This document shows positions 20,601 through 31,839 of a stretch of DNA of 64,000 nt, one piece after another. Within the stretch, counting starts at the first letter, position 1. Each line of letters opens with the position of its first letter. Location: positions 1-64,000 of the forward strand of contig JAIXSR010000127.1 in assembly GCA_027484605.1 (NCBI GenBank), given 5' to 3'. A program made the position numbers and the translations under genes. The notes beneath the pieces are model-generated. The model was not told the origin of the DNA. It saw nothing but the letters and a program-made list of their open reading frames with translations, and did no database searches. Origin of the DNA: Hyphomicrobiales bacterium (GTDB taxonomy: Bacteria; Pseudomonadota; Alphaproteobacteria; Rhizobiales; Beijerinckiaceae).

Positions 20601-21719
20601 ATGAAGGTCACGGTGGAACAGGCCGCGCTGCTCAAGGCCCTCGGTCATGTGCATCGCGTTGTCGAGCGGCGGAACACCATTCCGATCCTCGCCAATGTGC
20701 TGTTGCGGGCCGAGCAACGGGAGCTGCATCTGAAGGCGACCGATCTCGATATCGACATCGTCGAGACCATTCCGGCCGATGTGGAGCGGATGGGCACGAC
20801 CAGCGTCCCGGCCCATGTGCTCTACGACATCGTGCGCAAGCTTTCCGACGGCGCCCAGGTCTCGCTCGAGCAGGATGGCCAGTCGGGCCAGGTCGCGCTG
20901 CGTTCCGGGCGGTCGCGCTTCTCCCTGCAGACGCTGCCGGAAACCGATTTCCCCGATCTCGCGGCCGGCGAGATGAGCCATCGCTTCGAGATTGCCGCAG
21001 GCGAACTCCGGAAGCTGATCGAGAAGACGCAATTCGCGATCTCGACCGAGGAGACCCGCTATTACCTCAACGGGATCTACCTGCATGCCACGGAAGTCGG
21101 CGGCCAGGCGATCCTTCGGGCCGTCGCGACGGACGGGCACCGGCTCGCCTTGTGCGATACCGCTGCCCCCGCCGGTTCGCAGGGCATGCCGGGCGTGATC
21201 GTGCCGCGGAAGACCGTAAGCGAGCTGCAGAAGCTGCTCAGCGACGGCGAGGCGCAGGTCGGGTTCGAGCTGTCGAGCGTGAAGATGCGGGTGACGGTCG
21301 GGCCGATCGTGCTGACGTCGAAGCTGATCGACGGCACCTTCCCCGATTATGCGCGGGTCATCCCGCAGCGGAACGACAAGTTCCTCACGGTCGAGCGCGA
21401 TGAATTTGCCCGTTCCGTCGATCGCGTCTCGACGATTTCCTCCGAGCGCGGGCGAGCGGTCAAGTTCTCGCTCGGTGACAGCAAGCTCACATTGTCGGTG
21501 CACAATCCCGATGCCGGCCAGGCGATCGAGGAATTGTCGGTCGATTACGAGGCCTCGCCGCTGGAGATCGGGTTCAACGCCCGCTACCTGCTGGATATTG
21601 TCGGCCAGCTCGAAGGCGACACGGCCCTGCTCAAGCTTGCCGATCCCGGTTCGCCGACGCTGATCCAGGATCGTGAGGGCGCGGCCAGCCTCTACGTGCT
21701 GATGCCGATGCGCGTCTGA
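20601..21719 (+). CDS. dnaN: DNA polymerase III beta subunit (sliding clamp)
   Basis: 372 residues from ATG 20601 (MKVTVEQAALLKALGHVHRVVERRNTIPILANVLL). Three clamp repeats are recognisable, with RYYLNGIYLH and VATDGHRLALCD near the middle and the C-terminal YVLMPMRV that forms the partner-binding pocket. It encircles DNA and tethers polymerase III and repair enzymes. recF starts 2 bp after its stop. Confidence 0.98.
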   Translation: MKVTVEQAALLKALGHVHRVVERRNTIPILANVLLRAEQRELHLKATDLDIDIVETIPADVERMGTTSVPAHVLYDIVRKLSDGAQVSLEQDGQSGQVALRSGRSRFSLQTLPETDFPDLAAGEMSHRFEIAAGELRKLIEKTQFAISTEETRYYLNGIYLHATEVGGQAILRAVATDGHRLALCDTAAPAGSQGMPGVIVPRKTVSELQKLLSDGEAQVGFELSSVKMRVTVGPIVLTSKLIDGTFPDYARVIPQRNDKFLTVERDEFARSVDRVSTISSERGRAVKFSLGDSKLTLSVHNPDAGQAIEELSVDYEASPLEIGFNARYLLDIVGQLEGDTALLKLADPGSPTLIQDREGAASLYVLMPMRV

Positions 21720-21721
21720 CC

Positions 21722-22855
21722 ATGGCGCCGTCCCTGCCGCGGCCGCGCATCCTGCGGCTGCGGCTGCAGGATTTCCGGTCCTATGCCCGGCTCGACCTGC
21801 CGCTTGGCGCCGTCATGACCGCGTTTTGCGGGCCCAATGGCGCCGGAAAGACCAACCTGCTCGAAGCGATCTCGCTGCTTTCGCCCGGACGCGGGCTTCG
21901 CCGTGCCACGCTGCCCGCTCTGGCGCGGAGGGAAGGGCCAGGCGCGTTTTCCGTCCTGGCGGATCTCGAGACCGAGACCGGCCCGCTGCTGCTCGCCACG
22001 GGCCTCAATCCAGGCGAGCCCGGGCGCGAATGCCGGATCGACCGTGAGCCGGTCAGTTCGGCGATGCGGTTCCTGGACCATCTCACGCTGCTCTGGCTGA
22101 CGCCGGATCAGGACGGGCTGTTCCGCGGGCCAGCCGGCGAACGGCGACGCTTCCTTGACCGGCTGGTCCTGGCCGTGGATTCCGCCCATGGCAGCCGGGT
22201 TTCCGCCTTCGAGACGGCCTTGCGGCACCGCAACCGGCTGCTGGAAGAAGGCGGTGGCCCGCGCTGGCTCGATGCCATCGAGCAGGAGATCGTCGAACTC
22301 GGCACCGCCGTGGCAGCCGCCCGTGCCGAGACGGTGGCGCGGCTCGATGCGCTGGCCGAGCGCGATGCGCCGCTGATGGCGCCCTTCCCCTTTGCCAGGC
22401 TCTCGCTGGAGGGCGAACTGGAGCAGCGCCTCGGAGGCATGACGGCCAGCGCCGTCGAGGATTGGTATCGCGCCGCGTTGCGGGAGGGCCGGTCGCGGGA
22501 TCGTGCGGCGGGGCGGACGCTGATCGGCCCGCAGGCCTCGGATCTGGGCGTCGTCCACGGGCCCAAGGGCGAGCCGGCCGCCAGCTGTTCCACCGGCGAG
22601 CAGAAGGCGCTGCTGCTCGGGCTGGTTCTCGCGCAGGCCCGGCTGATCGCACAGATGCGAGGGCAGGCGCCGATGCTGCTGATCGATGAAGTGGCGGCAC
22701 ATCTCGACGGGGAGCGCCGCGCCGCGCTCTACCGGATCCTTCGGATGCTGGGCGGGCAGGTATTCCTGACCGGAACGGACCCGTTGCTGTTCGAGGCGCT
22801 CGGCGATGGCGCGAGCCTGATGATGGTGCAGGACGGACAGGTGATCGATGGCTGA
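21722..22855 (+). CDS. recF: DNA replication and repair protein RecF
   Basis: 377 residues of the SMC-like RecF ATPase with Walker A CGPNGAGKTNLLEAI (~36-50), the RecF signature FLDRLVLAVD, signature-loop STGEQKALLLGLVLAQA and Walker B MLLIDEVAAHLD. It helps load RecA at gaps with RecO/RecR. The 3' end overlaps the DUF817 gene by 8 bp. Confidence 0.96.
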   Translation: MAPSLPRPRILRLRLQDFRSYARLDLPLGAVMTAFCGPNGAGKTNLLEAISLLSPGRGLRRATLPALARREGPGAFSVLADLETETGPLLLATGLNPGEPGRECRIDREPVSSAMRFLDHLTLLWLTPDQDGLFRGPAGERRRFLDRLVLAVDSAHGSRVSAFETALRHRNRLLEEGGGPRWLDAIEQEIVELGTAVAAARAETVARLDALAERDAPLMAPFPFARLSLEGELEQRLGGMTASAVEDWYRAALREGRSRDRAAGRTLIGPQASDLGVVHGPKGEPAASCSTGEQKALLLGLVLAQARLIAQMRGQAPMLLIDEVAAHLDGERRAALYRILRMLGGQVFLTGTDPLLFEALGDGASLMMVQDGQVIDG

Positions 22856-23702
22856 TGGCAGCGCGCCGACCCGGACGCGGACCGAGCGACGGCTCGCGGA
22901 ATGGGCGCATCGCCGCCTGCCCGGACCGGCCTATGAGTTCCTGGCCTTCGGGCTGAAAATGGCCTGGGCCAGCCTGTATGCGGGCATCATGCTGGCGCTG
23001 ATCCTCGGCACGAAGTTCCTGTGGCAGCCCGGCTGGCCGCTGGCCCGCTACGATTTCCTGACCCTCGCCGCGGTGACGACGCAGGTCCTGCTGCTTGCCT
23101 TCCGGCTGGAAACCCCGCGCGAGGCGCTCGTCATCCTGATCTATCACCTGGTCGGGACGATCATGGAGATCTTCAAGCTGAAGATGGGGTCCTGGGCCTA
23201 TCCGGAGCCGGGCCTGCTGAAACTGGGCGGCGTACCGCTCTTCACCGGCTTCATGTATGCCTGTGTCGGCAGCTTCATGGTGCGCGCGATCCGGCTGTTC
23301 GACATGCGGTTCGACCCCTATCCGCCTTTCTGGGCCACCGCGCTCCTGGCTGGTGCGATCTATGGGAACTTCTTCAGCCATCACTATGTCGCCGACCTGC
23401 GCTACCTGCTGATGGCCGGCACCTTGCTGCTGTTCTGGCGGACGCGGATCCATTATCGCCCGGGCCATAGGGTCTTCTGGATGCCGCTGCCGCTGGCGGC
23501 CTTCCTGACCTCGCTGTTCCTCTGGATCGCCGAGAATGTCGGCACCCTGACCGGGACCTGGCTCTATCCCGGCCAGAAGGGGTTCCAGCTTGTCAGCCTC
23601 GGCAAGCTGGGGTCCTGGTATCTTTTGCTGTATCTCAGCTTCGTCCTTGTCACGCTGGTGCACAAGCCGAGGCCGCGGGATCCCGTTGCGACAACAGGCT
23701 GA
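22848..23702 (+). CDS. DUF817 family integral membrane protein
   Basis: 284 residues with about seven to eight hydrophobic segments. The sequence pattern (FGLKMAWASLYAGIMLALI, GTIMEIFKLKMGSWAYPEPG, LFTGFMYACVGSF, GNFFSHHYVADLRYLL) matches DUF817 (YoaT-like) proteins, whose function is unknown. Conserved His/Asp/Glu residues in or near membrane segments (EIFK, SHHYVAD) could bind a metal or lipid. It overlaps recF by 8 bp and sits between recF and gyrB, so it is likely co-transcribed with recF. Confidence 0.85.
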   Translation: MADGSAPTRTRTERRLAEWAHRRLPGPAYEFLAFGLKMAWASLYAGIMLALILGTKFLWQPGWPLARYDFLTLAAVTTQVLLLAFRLETPREALVILIYHLVGTIMEIFKLKMGSWAYPEPGLLKLGGVPLFTGFMYACVGSFMVRAIRLFDMRFDPYPPFWATALLAGAIYGNFFSHHYVADLRYLLMAGTLLLFWRTRIHYRPGHRVFWMPLPLAAFLTSLFLWIAENVGTLTGTWLYPGQKGFQLVSLGKLGSWYLLLYLSFVLVTLVHKPRPRDPVATTG

Positions 23703-23742
23703 TGCTTTGCCGGGCCTGATCGGTTATGCACCTTATTCCGCC

Positions 23743-26289
<2,547 letters not shown>

Positions 26290-26305
26290 CCGGCGATCGC
26301 CCGGC

Positions 26306-26755
26306 TCAGTCCAGATCGACCCGGCCCCGGCCGGCCTTGATCTGGCTGCGGCCGGTCTTTGCCGAGAGGCGCCTTTCCTTCGATGCGCGGGTCGGCTTGG
26401 TCGCGATCCGGTCACGCGGGGCGAGGACCGTGCTTTCGATCAGCTCGGCCAGGCGCTTGAGGGCATCGGCGCGGTTCATCTCCTGGGTCCGGAAGCGCTC
26501 GGCCCTGAGGATCAGCACGCCATCCTGCGTCAGCCGGTCACCGGCCTTCTGGCTCAACCTGGCCTTGTGGTTCGCATGGAAATGACTGCCGGCGAGGTCG
26601 AAGCGCAGCTCCACGGCCGTCGAGACCTTGTTGACATTCTGCCCGCCCGGGCCGCCGGCACGGATGAAGCGCAGCTCCACCAGCCGCTCCGGAAGCCGCC
26701 AGCCCGTGCCCTGCAGCAGGAAGGGCCCGCCATCGGCTGCCATCGGCGCCTCCAT
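26306..26755 (-). CDS. arfB: Alternative ribosome-rescue factor / peptidyl-tRNA hydrolase ArfB
   Basis: 149 residues with the class-I release-factor catalytic GGQ at 37-39 (RAGGPGGQNVNKVSTAVELRFDL) and a C-terminal basic tail (RASKERRLSAKTGRSQIKAGRGR) that enters the empty mRNA channel. There is no codon-recognition domain. Such proteins free ribosomes stalled on non-stop mRNA. ATG 26740 (MAADGG) is an alternative start. It converges with gyrB, leaving 16 bp between stops, and is divergent from the pilus locus. Confidence 0.93.
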   Translation of the reverse strand: MEAPMAADGGPFLLQGTGWRLPERLVELRFIRAGGPGGQNVNKVSTAVELRFDLAGSHFHANHKARLSQKAGDRLTQDGVLILRAERFRTQEMNRADALKRLAELIESTVLAPRDRIATKPTRASKERRLSAKTGRSQIKAGRGRVDLD

Positions 26756-26853
26756 TAACCGAATTGCGACATCCTCCCGCTAGAGAGGTGGGGGTGTGTA
26801 TAGGCGAAGTCGAGGCACGGGCGAAGCCCCCGTACCGACCGGGAGTTTGGCAT

Positions 26854-27360
26854 ATGTCGATGGATCTGTTGTTGCTGCTTTTCCCGGCCGTGATGGCCTT
26901 TGCAGCCTTCAGCGACCTTTTCACCATGACCATCCCGAACCGGGTGTCCCTGTTGCTGATCGCGGCCTTCGTGGCCCTCGCGGTCGTGACGGGCATGCCG
27001 CTCAAGACCTTCGGCCTGCATCTTGCGGCCGGGCTGGTGGTGCTGGCAATCACCTTCTCCATGTTCGCCTTCGGCTGGATCGGCGGCGGCGACGCCAAGC
27101 TGGCCGCTGCGACGGGGATCTGGTGCGGTTTCGGCGTCTTGCTGGAATACCTGCTGATCGCCTCGGTCCTTGGCGGCCTGCTGACGCTCGCCATCCTCTA
27201 CTGGCGCGCCTATCACCTGCCGGCCTTCGCGCTCAGGATCCACTGGATCTTCCGGCTGCACCATCACAAGACCGGCATTCCCTATGGCATCGCGCTCGCC
27301 GTGGCCGGGCTGATCGTCTATCCGCAAATGACGATCTGGCAGCGGATTGCCGGCATCTGA
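26854..27360 (+). CDS. cpaA: Tad-type prepilin peptidase CpaA/TadV
   Basis: 168 residues from ATG 26854, which GGAG precedes by 10 bases. It is an A24-family aspartic protease with about six membrane segments. The first catalytic Asp is in AAFSDLFTMTIPN and the second in the GGGDAKL motif (GWIGGGDAKLAAATGIW). It cleaves Flp-type prepilin leaders on the cytoplasmic side of the inner membrane. It is first in the Tad locus, 120 bp before cpaB, but no prepilin gene is adjacent. Confidence 0.92.
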   Translation: MSMDLLLLLFPAVMAFAAFSDLFTMTIPNRVSLLLIAAFVALAVVTGMPLKTFGLHLAAGLVVLAITFSMFAFGWIGGGDAKLAAATGIWCGFGVLLEYLLIASVLGGLLTLAILYWRAYHLPAFALRIHWIFRLHHHKTGIPYGIALAVAGLIVYPQMTIWQRIAGI

Positions 27361-27401
27361 GCCGCATTAACGGTTCGGAAAGCACGATTCTCAAGGCGCA
27401 A

Positions 27402-27416
27402 TTAACCATACCTTGA
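27402..27416. promoter_or_regulatory. CtrA-box-like element before cpaB
   Basis: TTAACCATACCTTGA fits the TTAA-N7-TTAA CtrA consensus with one mismatch and contains TTAACCAT, the strong half seen in rhizobial CtrA targets. It lies 63 bp before the cpaB ATG. Confidence 0.4.
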
Positions 27417-27479
27417 TGTTTCCCTGATGGAATGAGTCCCGAGGCGCGTGCTGCGCCGTGTGTGATGGGGACTCGAGTC

Positions 27480-28280
27480 ATGAAACCCGCCCGCCTGATC
27501 ATCGCTGGGGTTGCCGGTGTCGCCGGCCTTCTGGCGCTGCTGCTGTCCGGACGCCAGCCCGGCACTGTCGATGTGACCGTGCCGACGGCGCCGCCCGAGG
27601 AAAAGGCCTTTACCGAGGTCCTCGTGGCCAAGCAGGACCTGCCGATGGGCACGGCCCTCTCGGAAGAGCAGCTGAGCTGGGTGAAATGGCCGCAGGATCT
27701 CGCCGCCTCCACCATGATCCAGCGTTCGGCACGGCCGAAGGCGATGGAAGAATTCACCGGCGCCATCACCCGCGCCGCCTTCTTCTCCAACGAACCGATC
27801 CGTGAGGAGAAGGTGATCAAGGGCAATGGTTCCGGCTTCCTCTCCGCCATCCTGCCCTCGGGCAAGCGGGCCGTGGCCATCTCGATCGACAGCCGCGGGG
27901 CCTCCAGCGCCGGCGGCTTCATCCTGCCCAATGATTTCGTCGACGTGATCGTCGTCCGGCGTGACCTCGACGCCTCGACCCGCGCCGGAACCGATGTCTA
28001 CCAGAGCGTGACCGTGCTGGGCGGGATCCGCGTCCTCGCGATCGGCCAGAACATCCAGGAGAAGAACGGGGAACGCGTCGTGGTTGGCGAAACGGCAACG
28101 CTGGAGCTCGATCCGGCCCAGGCCGAGCAGATCCAGCTTCATCAGCGTTCCGGCACCCTGGCGCTGGCCCTGCGCAGCCTGGCCGATGCCAACAAGGATG
28201 AAGGCCCGCGCGCCAAGGGGCCGACCAACTCGGTCACCGTCGTGCGGTTCGGCGTTGCGCAGGAGGTTTCCAACCGATGA
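27480..28280 (+). CDS. cpaB: Flp pilus assembly protein CpaB (RcpC)
   Basis: 266 residues from ATG 27480 (MKPARLIIAGVAGVAGLLALLLSG). An N-terminal signal or anchor helix is followed by an SAF-like beta-clip domain (EVLVAKQDLPMGTALSEEQLSWVKWP) and the CpaB/RcpC C-terminal region (GKRAVAISIDSRGASSAGGFILPNDFVDVIVV). The family works in the periplasm with the secretin. ATG 27465 is an in-frame alternative. The stop overlaps the cpaC start by 4 bp. Confidence 0.92.
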   Translation: MKPARLIIAGVAGVAGLLALLLSGRQPGTVDVTVPTAPPEEKAFTEVLVAKQDLPMGTALSEEQLSWVKWPQDLAASTMIQRSARPKAMEEFTGAITRAAFFSNEPIREEKVIKGNGSGFLSAILPSGKRAVAISIDSRGASSAGGFILPNDFVDVIVVRRDLDASTRAGTDVYQSVTVLGGIRVLAIGQNIQEKNGERVVVGETATLELDPAQAEQIQLHQRSGTLALALRSLADANKDEGPRAKGPTNSVTVVRFGVAQEVSNR

Positions 28281-29818
28281 CCCGCCTCTCTTCCGAAGCT
28301 TCCCGCACTCCCACCGGTGTCCGTCCCATGATCACCCGTCTGCGTTCCCTGCTGCTCGGCGCCTGCGCCGTGATGGCCGCTGCGCCTGCTCTGGCCGCCT
28401 CCCCGCCCAAGCATTTCGGCGGCGTGCCCTTTGAATCGATCCCGGTTCCGCGGATCCAGCCGAATGACCGCGATCAGGTCATGGCCCGGCGGATCGATCT
28501 CTCGGTCGGCAAGTCGATCGTGATCGACCTGCCCCGCGATGCTGCCGAGGTCTTCGTTTCCGAGCCGAAAGTGGCCAATGCGGTGGTCCGCACCGCGCGG
28601 AAGGTCTTCATCATCGGCACCGGCGCGGGCACGACCAGCGTGTATGTGACCGACAAGAACGGCGCCCAGATCGCGGCCCTGGATATCGGGGTGGCGAAAG
28701 AACTGGCGCGCGAATTGTCGATCCTCCGCGAAGTGATCAAGAAGGCCCTGCCGAAGGCGGATATCCAGGTCACCAGTGTCGGCGACAATTTCGTCCTTGC
28801 CGGCACGGTCGACTCGGCGCTCGAGGTCCAGAGCGCGATCGACATCGCCAACAACCTCGTCGGCCAGTCCGGTGGCTTCTTCGGCATCGGCGGCACCAGC
28901 GGCAAGGTGGTCAATGCCCTGCAGGTCCGTGGCCGCGACCAGGTCATGCTCAAGGTCACCATCGCCGAGGTCCAGCGCTCGGTGCTCAAGCAGCTGGGCA
29001 TCAACCTTGATGGACAATGGAATGTCGCCGATTCGTCCTTCCGGCTGCTGACCGACAATCCGTTCAACATCCAGCGCGAAGGGTTGCTGTCCAGCACCGC
29101 CATTCGTGCTGACCTGAGCGGGAAGGCCGGCGTCCTTCGGGCCCTCGAACGCCAGGGCGTTCTCAGGACGCTGGCCGAGCCGACCCTCACGGCGATCTCG
29201 GGCGAGGCCGCCAAGTTCCTGGCCGGTGGCGAACTGGCCGTTCCGCAGGCCGAGACCTGCTCGGACGCGGACGTTCTCGGCCGCCGGTCCTGTACCATCA
29301 CGCTCGTCTACAAGCCCGTCGGCGTGACGCTGAACTTCACGCCGGTCGTCATGAGCGAGAACCGGATCTCGATCCGGCTGGCGACGGAAGTCACGGAAGT
29401 CGACCCCGACAATTCCTTCAAGCTGTCGTCCTCGACCGTGCCGGGCTTCCGGACCCGGAAGGCGGAGACCACCGTGGAACTGCCTTCGGGCGGCGTTCTG
29501 GCCACGGCCGGATTGATCCAGCAGGTCTCGCGACAGGCCATCAACGGCCTGCCGGGGCTGATGAACCTTCCGATCCTCGGCACGATGTTCCGCTCGCGCG
29601 ACTACCAGCGCTTCGAGACCGAATTGCTGATCCTCGTGCAGCCCTTCATCGCCAAGCCGAGCGCGCCCGGGCAGATTGCCCGCCCGGATGACGGCTTTGC
29701 CGAAGCCAACGACCCCGCGACCATCTTCATGGGCCGGCTGAACCGCACTTATGGCACCGCGGCCAAGGCCCCGGCTGCCATCGGCAAATCCGGCCCGGTG
29801 GGCTTCATCCATGACTGA
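28277..29818 (+). CDS. cpaC: Tad pilus outer-membrane secretin CpaC/RcpA
   Basis: 513 residues. From internal Met18 (28328) a Sec signal is clear (MITRLRSLLLGACAVMAAAPALAA), so that start is possible, though ATG 28277 overlaps cpaB as ATGA. N-terminal pilus-secretin domain (KSIVIDLPRDAAEVFVSEPKVANAVV), a BON-like segment, then the secretin core (VLRALERQGVLRTLAEPTLTAISGEAAKFLAGGE and VPGFRTRKAETTVELPSGGVLATAGL). It should form the multimeric outer-membrane pore through which the Flp pilus emerges. Confidence 0.95.
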   Translation: MTRLSSEASRTPTGVRPMITRLRSLLLGACAVMAAAPALAASPPKHFGGVPFESIPVPRIQPNDRDQVMARRIDLSVGKSIVIDLPRDAAEVFVSEPKVANAVVRTARKVFIIGTGAGTTSVYVTDKNGAQIAALDIGVAKELARELSILREVIKKALPKADIQVTSVGDNFVLAGTVDSALEVQSAIDIANNLVGQSGGFFGIGGTSGKVVNALQVRGRDQVMLKVTIAEVQRSVLKQLGINLDGQWNVADSSFRLLTDNPFNIQREGLLSSTAIRADLSGKAGVLRALERQGVLRTLAEPTLTAISGEAAKFLAGGELAVPQAETCSDADVLGRRSCTITLVYKPVGVTLNFTPVVMSENRISIRLATEVTEVDPDNSFKLSSSTVPGFRTRKAETTVELPSGGVLATAGLIQQVSRQAINGLPGLMNLPILGTMFRSRDYQRFETELLILVQPFIAKPSAPGQIARPDDGFAEANDPATIFMGRLNRTYGTAAKAPAAIGKSGPVGFIHD

Positions 29819-29855
29819 GCCTGCCCGACCCCCGCTTGTACCAGGAGTTCACCCC

Positions 29856-30551
29856 ATGCGCCGCCTACGTTCCGCCCTGTCGCTCGCCGTCCTTGCGGCT
29901 GCCGGATTCGGCCTTGCCGGCTGTTCGACCCTGCGCCCCACGCAGAAGGCCTTCGCGCCGGATGAATACAGTGTCCGGCACCCGATCAGGCTGGCCTCGA
30001 CCCAGACGCATCTCGACATTTTCGATACCGGGCGCCAGCTCGACCGGCGGCAGATCCAGGATCTCCAGGAATTCGGCCGCGAATATGCCAAGCACGGCCG
30101 GGGCCCGATCATTGCCGCAGTGCCCAGCGGGGTCGGCGGGCATTCGATGATGGGCGCGATCCGCTCGGCCCTGTCCAGTGCCGGTGCCCATGCTCCGATC
30201 CAGATGACGCCCTATCACGCCAATACCCAGCTGGGTACGGCGCCGATCCGGCTGAGCTTCGCCAAACTGCAGGCGCAGGTCGCCAGCCAATGCGGCGTGT
30301 GGCCGGATGATCTGGCCGGCGGGCGCGACCTCGATACCTGGCATAACCGGCCGTACCACAATCTCGGCTGCGCCTACCAGACGATGATCGCGGCCCAGGT
30401 TTCGGACCCGATCGATCTCGTCCGGCCCCGCGCCGAAGGCCAGGTCGATACTGTGAAACGGACCAAGGACATCGAGGCCCTGCGCAAGGACCAAGACCCC
30501 GCCACGAACTGGCGGAAGGACGATGTGAAGGTCAAGGAAGCGCAGCAGTAA
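29856..30551 (+). CDS. cpaD: Tad pilus lipoprotein CpaD
   Basis: 231 residues from ATG 29856, which has AGGAG 8 bases upstream; ATG 29811 is weaker. The lipoprotein signal ends in the lipobox LAGC (residues ~19-22). The mature protein has the CpaD pattern (LDIFDTGRQLDRRQIQDLQEFGREYAKHG and WPDDLAGGRDLDTWHNRPYHNLGCAYQTMIAAQV). It is probably an outer-membrane pilotin or stabiliser of the CpaC secretin. Confidence 0.92.
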   Translation: MRRLRSALSLAVLAAAGFGLAGCSTLRPTQKAFAPDEYSVRHPIRLASTQTHLDIFDTGRQLDRRQIQDLQEFGREYAKHGRGPIIAAVPSGVGGHSMMGAIRSALSSAGAHAPIQMTPYHANTQLGTAPIRLSFAKLQAQVASQCGVWPDDLAGGRDLDTWHNRPYHNLGCAYQTMIAAQVSDPIDLVRPRAEGQVDTVKRTKDIEALRKDQDPATNWRKDDVKVKEAQQ

Positions 30552-30579
30552 GCTGCGGATTGAGGCTGGAGACGTGACA

Positions 30580-31818
30580 ATGGCCGACATCACTGTAGCG
30601 CCGCTGCCCCATATCGCCATCCAGGTCTTCTCGGAGACCGGGCAGGTGGCGGCCGTGGTGGAAGAAGCGCGGCACGACCGCAGAATGGCAAAGGCGCAGG
30701 TGCGCATCCAGGCGGGTGGCGTCGCTGCCGCCGTGGAGGCCTATCGCGATGCCCCGACGCCGAATGTGATCGTGATCGAGACCGTGACAGACAGCAACAC
30801 GCTGCTGGACAGCCTCGACGAACTCGCGGGCTATTGCGACGAGGGCACGCGCGTCATGGTGATCGGCCATGTCAACGACGTGCCGCTCTATCGCGAGCTG
30901 ATCCGCCGCGGGGTCAGCGAGTATCTCGTTGCACCGATCAACGTGCTCGGCCTCGTCACCGCCCTTTCCGAGATCTTCTCGACACCGGGTGCCAAACCGA
31001 TCGGGCGGACAATCGCCGTGGTCGGGGCCAAGGGCGGCATCGGCGCCTCCACCATCGCCCATAACCTCGCCTATACGATCGCCACCGATCTCGAGGTCGA
31101 GACGGTGATTGTCGACCTGGACCTGCCCTTCGGCACCGCCGGACTGGATTTCAACCAGGATCCGCCGCAGGGCGTGATGGAAGCCGCGTTCGATCCCTCG
31201 CGGGTCGATCCCAACATGATCGAGCGCCTCCTCTCGCGCGTCCTGCCGAACCTGAGCCTGATGGCCGCGCCGTCCAATCTCGAGCGGCTCTATGATTTCG
31301 GTCCGGAGACCTTCGACCCCTTGGCGGATTCGCTGCGCCAGACGGTTCCGGCCATCGTGTTCGACGTGCCCCACCTCTGGACGGGATGGAGCCGGATGCT
31401 GCTGACCCGCGCGGACGAGATCGTCGTGGTTGCCTCACCCGATCTCGCCAATCTCCGCAATGCGAAGAACCTCATCGACACGCTGACCCTGGCCCGGCCG
31501 CAGGATCCCAAGCCGAAGCTGGTGCTGAACCAGGTCGGGATGCCCAAGAAGCCGGAAATCGCCGCCATGGAATTCGCCAAGGCGCTGGATTGCCTGCCTC
31601 TGGCGGCCATTGGCTTTGATTCGGCCCTGTTCGGCCTGGCCAACAACAATGGCCAGATGATCGCGGAGCTGCAGCCGAAATCGAAGGCACGGGATGCGTT
31701 CCTCGACATGGCCAGGGCCCTGATGGGCCGCCAGGAAGCGGTGCGGAACAAGAAGTCGCTCATGTCCAGCCTGCGCGAAAGGCTCAATGGGCTTTCGAGC
31801 AAGACGAAAGCGGCCTGA
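30580..31818 (+). CDS. cpaE: Tad pilus assembly ATPase CpaE/TadZ
   Basis: 412 residues from ATG 30580 (GGAG 8 bases upstream; GTG 30574 is possible). The N-terminal ~130 residues form an atypical receiver-like domain (NVIVIETVTDSNTLLDSLDELAGYC) followed by a ParA/MinD ATPase with deviant Walker A VVGAKGGIGASTIAHNLA and VIVDLDLPFGTAGLDF. TadZ proteins localise the pilus machine at the pole. Gene order C-D-E-F matches other alphaproteobacterial Tad loci. Confidence 0.94.
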   Translation: MADITVAPLPHIAIQVFSETGQVAAVVEEARHDRRMAKAQVRIQAGGVAAAVEAYRDAPTPNVIVIETVTDSNTLLDSLDELAGYCDEGTRVMVIGHVNDVPLYRELIRRGVSEYLVAPINVLGLVTALSEIFSTPGAKPIGRTIAVVGAKGGIGASTIAHNLAYTIATDLEVETVIVDLDLPFGTAGLDFNQDPPQGVMEAAFDPSRVDPNMIERLLSRVLPNLSLMAAPSNLERLYDFGPETFDPLADSLRQTVPAIVFDVPHLWTGWSRMLLTRADEIVVVASPDLANLRNAKNLIDTLTLARPQDPKPKLVLNQVGMPKKPEIAAMEFAKALDCLPLAAIGFDSALFGLANNNGQMIAELQPKSKARDAFLDMARALMGRQEAVRNKKSLMSSLRERLNGLSSKTKAA

Positions 31819-31839
31819 CGGGCGGCAAGCGAGGTCGGA

